DNA of 64,000 nucleotides, taken from NCBI RefSeq assembly GCF_963681195.1, contig NZ_OY808997.1, positions 2,852,001 to 2,916,000 of the forward strand, given 5' to 3'. This document shows positions 61,591-64,000 of this stretch, in pieces. Source of the DNA: Vibrio sp. 16 (lineage in GTDB: Bacteria; Pseudomonadota; Gammaproteobacteria; Enterobacterales; Vibrionaceae). A program made the position numbers and the translations under genes. The notes under the pieces were generated by a model. It saw nothing but the letters and a program-made list of their open reading frames with translations. It did not search any database and was not told the DNA's origin. How positions within the stretch are numbered: position 1 is the stretch's first letter; the number at the start of each line of letters is the position of its first letter.

Positions 61591-63471
61591 ATGCGTCGTA
61601 AATATGTTTTCTCGTATTTATTAGCCACTACGCTTACATTTACGGTGATAGTAACCACTTACTACTTACAAAAGTTTTATCAGCTAAAAGATCAAGTTAT
61701 TGATCAAACTGCAAGGCAAGCGGCTCATCAGCTCGAATACAGTGAGCGTGAATATCTCTCTTTCCGCAGTCAATTCCTTTCCATTATTGAGCTGCTTTCT
61801 CACAGTCGAAACCTTTACGATTACGTGCAGGATCCTTCCAATGAAAACAAACGTGTAGTGGAAGAAGTGTGGCGCTCTGTTGCCTTGAATCAGCGCTGGT
61901 ATACACAGATTCGCTATGTCGATTTGCAGGGCAACGAGCAAGTACAAATTAACTACTACCAAGGAAATGAACAGGTAGCAGTCGCTGAAACACTGTATAA
62001 CGTATCGCAGCGGGACTATTTTCAGTTTGCTTCGCAGCTAAAAGAGAACCAAGTTGGGGCATCAGAAATCGATCTGCAACGTGAAGGCGGCAACATCAGC
62101 GTGCCTTATCAACCGACGTTGAGGTTGTTCACTCCCGTATTTGTCGATGGGGTGAAATATGGCTATTTGGTGGTCAATATTGATGTTTGGTATCTGGCTT
62201 CGCGGCTTAACTACTCACCTGATGAAATTTTCAGACCTGAACTGATTGGTGAGAACGGCTTTTATCTTGCTAGTGGGAAGCAGAGCAAGCTGTTTGGGGA
62301 TTTAATAGAAAGCAGGCAACACTACAATTTAGCTAAAGAGCTGCCAACGGCTTGGAGTGCCATGAAGGAGCAACCTTCAGGTCATTTGATCGAGAATGGT
62401 ACCTTAGTGGTTTACAACGGCATTTCATTGACCCCGCATCAGAAGCTCTACTTAGTGATCCAAATGGGGCCCGAACAGATCGAAGCCTTGACTAAACGTG
62501 ACGTCAGTGAGCTTGTTCAGCAAGCCATCTTGGTTGTCCTTTTGATGCTGGCTTTTGTTGTGCCTGCGACTTGGTTGGTGATGCACTACCGAAAGCGCAG
62601 TATTGAAAGTCAACTCGCGAGAGCCGCACTCAGTGGGATGTCTGCTGTGATCATCTCTGACAGAAATCACCGTACCATAATGGTTAACGATGAGTTTGTG
62701 CAATTGACTGGATTAACTCACTCTTCGGTCTCCTCAAAAAATACGTTGGCTAAACTGCTCGGTGATAAACAACTCGAGTTGATGTTAGAGATATTTGAAC
62801 ATGTTGCTCGTGACCATTACTGGCAAGGCGAAGTGCTCTTTTCAAAACCCAATAGCGATGATGAAGTGACCGCAATACTCAGAATTCAAAGCGTGTTATC
62901 GAAGTCTGGTCGCGTGAGTTACTACATTAGCTCATTGGTTGATATTACCGAGCGTAAGAAGCTTGAAGAGCGGCTGCGAATTCTGAGTGAAAAAGATGAA
63001 CTCACCCAACTTTGGAACCGACGCAAATTTGAATCTGAGCTGAGTAAATACGCGAAGTTGGTTGACCGCTATCCTCGCCAGACGACATGTTTAGCGCTGC
63101 TGGATATCGACCACTTCAAGCGTGTTAATGATCAGCAAGGTCATGATGAAGGCGATCGCGTAATCAAACGCGTCGGCGTTATTTTGCAAGACACGCTGCG
63201 AGATACTGACTTCGTTGCGCGAATTGGTGGCGAGGAGTTTGCGGTGATCTTACCGCATACCAGTCTTGCAGAAGCCGAAATGGCATTGAATCGACTGCGT
63301 GTTGCCGTTGAGATTGCACCGGACCTTTCTGTCACGATCAGTGCAGGGGTGACGGATTTGCTTGCGGACAGAACGCGCAGTTATAAGTGTGCCGATATCG
63401 CGCTTTACGAATCTAAGACGTTGGGACGTAATTTGGTCTCTGTTTGCAGTTCGTCAGAAGAAGTGGCATAA
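61591..63471 (+). CDS. Membrane sensor diguanylate cyclase (PAS-GGDEF)
   Basis: This 626-residue protein has one helix near residues 5-27, a Cache-like periplasmic region of about 270 residues, and a second helix near 310-330 (AILVVLLMLAFVVPATWLVMHY). A PAS domain follows (MSAVIISDRNHRTIMVNDEFVQLTGL), then a GGDEF domain. The active site is GGEEF (546-550) and an RDTD inhibitory site lies five residues before it, so both catalysis and product inhibition look intact. It makes cyclic-di-GMP on an unknown signal. AGGAG lies 11 bases before the ATG; a GTG three codons earlier is too close. Confidence 0.92.
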   Translation: MRRKYVFSYLLATTLTFTVIVTTYYLQKFYQLKDQVIDQTARQAAHQLEYSEREYLSFRSQFLSIIELLSHSRNLYDYVQDPSNENKRVVEEVWRSVALNQRWYTQIRYVDLQGNEQVQINYYQGNEQVAVAETLYNVSQRDYFQFASQLKENQVGASEIDLQREGGNISVPYQPTLRLFTPVFVDGVKYGYLVVNIDVWYLASRLNYSPDEIFRPELIGENGFYLASGKQSKLFGDLIESRQHYNLAKELPTAWSAMKEQPSGHLIENGTLVVYNGISLTPHQKLYLVIQMGPEQIEALTKRDVSELVQQAILVVLLMLAFVVPATWLVMHYRKRSIESQLARAALSGMSAVIISDRNHRTIMVNDEFVQLTGLTHSSVSSKNTLAKLLGDKQLELMLEIFEHVARDHYWQGEVLFSKPNSDDEVTAILRIQSVLSKSGRVSYYISSLVDITERKKLEERLRILSEKDELTQLWNRRKFESELSKYAKLVDRYPRQTTCLALLDIDHFKRVNDQQGHDEGDRVIKRVGVILQDTLRDTDFVARIGGEEFAVILPHTSLAEAEMALNRLRVAVEIAPDLSVTISAGVTDLLADRTRSYKCADIALYESKTLGRNLVSVCSSSEEVA

Positions 63472-63502
63472 AAAAATCGAGCTGAAGTGCTCGATTTTTT
63501 TG
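63471..63502. terminator. Bidirectional terminator at the end of the diguanylate cyclase gene
   Basis: AAAAAATCGAGC and GCTCGATTTTTT form a 12-bp symmetric stem around TGAAGT. It serves both convergent genes. Confidence 0.92.
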
Positions 63503-63514
63503 TATATGATTTGA

Positions 63515-64000
63515 TTACGCAGCTTGCTCAATCGCGCCTTGAATATGTGACATTGAGCGATTTAGATGATGCTCAAACACTTCCGTTGCTTTTTGAGTTT
63601 CTTTAGAAAGTACCAGCTTCATGATGCTTTCGTATTCATCGATGTTGAACATCTCTGAGCTTGAACCATTGGCCAACGCAAAATAGCGATAGCGTTTGAT
63701 TTGATTGATTAGATCAGTGAAAAAGTTCAGCATTTGCTTCGAAGTCGCCCCTTCAAGTAACGAAACATGGAATTGATGCTGACGTTCCTCCCATTCAGAC
63801 CAATCAAAGGTTTCTTGCACGTTTTTGATGCGAGAAAGTTTATGGAAAGAGGTCAAGACTTGCAGTTCCCAGTTCTCATCACCATGTTCAATCGCCTGCT
63901 TTAATAGCGCCGCCGCGACAAAACGTAGGCTTTGGTAGAGGTCGGTGAGCTCTTCGACGGTCACGGCCGCAACCCAACAACCTTTTTGAGGTTCAAGGTT
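63515..64000 (-). CDS. GntR-family regulator, FCD domain (partial, 5' end outside window)
   Basis: The frame stays open to the window edge; only the last ~161 residues are present. They form an FCD-type all-helical effector domain: ELTDLYQSLRFVAAALLKQAI, QHQFHVSLLEGATSKQMLNFF and VFEHHLNRSMSHIQ. The upstream winged helix, which would carry the DNA-binding domain, lies outside. Such regulators usually respond to an organic acid; the target is unknown. Confidence 0.85.
   Translation of the reverse strand, partial: NLEPQKGCWVAAVTVEELTDLYQSLRFVAAALLKQAIEHGDENWELQVLTSFHKLSRIKNVQETFDWSEWEERQHQFHVSLLEGATSKQMLNFFTDLINQIKRYRYFALANGSSSEMFNIDEYESIMKLVLSKETQKATEVFEHHLNRSMSHIQGAIEQAA

Overview
The window looks like part of the larger chromosome of a Vibrio species. 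Three things suggest this: the end of a Vibrio-type rRNA operon, gene orders I know from V. cholerae chromosome 1 (mutY-yggX-mltC, hemW-rdgB-yggU-yggT-proC-yggS // pilT-pilU, ruvX-yqgE-gshB-rsmE-endA-sprT // metK // tkt, epd-pgk-fba-mscS), and protein sequences close to that genus. I cannot name the species. Almost everything is housekeeping; no phage, insertion sequence, CRISPR array or integron is visible.

Layout. 1-2.1 kb: 3' part of 23S rRNA, 5S rRNA and tRNA-Asp. 2.4-9.7 kb: a DedA membrane protein, a CPA1 Na+/H+ antiporter, cobalamin-dependent methionine synthase metH behind a MetJ operator, and the Mg channel mgtE. 9.8-17.6 kb, minus strand: the rpoN/lpt block (ptsO, rapZ, ptsN, hpf, rpoN, lptB, lptA, lptC, kdsC, kdsD, Ca/Na antiporter). 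It joins nitrogen-PTS signalling and sigma-54 to LPS export and Kdo synthesis. 17.8-22.4 kb, plus strand: mlaFEDCB, ibaG and murA, followed by a plsC-type acyltransferase. Together these two blocks are an envelope-biogenesis region transcribed outwards from a shared intergenic gap.

23.5-26.6 kb: two related tRNA arrays (Asn, Thr and Phe species) on the minus strand flank one chemoreceptor gene. Both have near-identical promoters and the same terminator hairpin. 26.7-38.3 kb: mltC, yggX, mutY, trmB, glsB, hemW, rdgB, a DUF4426 protein, yggU, yggT, proC, yggS, and the twitching ATPases pilT and pilU.

38.3-42.5 kb: an iron locus. feoA, feoB and a 52-residue Cys-rich membrane protein run leftwards; two small secreted periplasmic proteins (one DUF4198) run rightwards. 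The shared promoter region has two Fur-box-like sequences and an FNR-box-like sequence. This is the most accessory-looking part of the window.

42.6-49.1 kb: ruvX, yqgE, gshB, rsmE, endA, sprT, a DUF2189 membrane protein, and metK behind a second MetJ operator. 49.4-58.5 kb: carbon metabolism (transketolase, a PTS EIICB sugar transporter, epd, pgk, fbaA) and the MscS channel. LacI/PurR-type palindromes lie upstream of tkt and of fbaA. 58.5-64 kb: a YbaK-type editing protein, argO // argP, a SIMPL-domain protein, a membrane diguanylate cyclase, and a GntR/FCD regulator cut by the window end.
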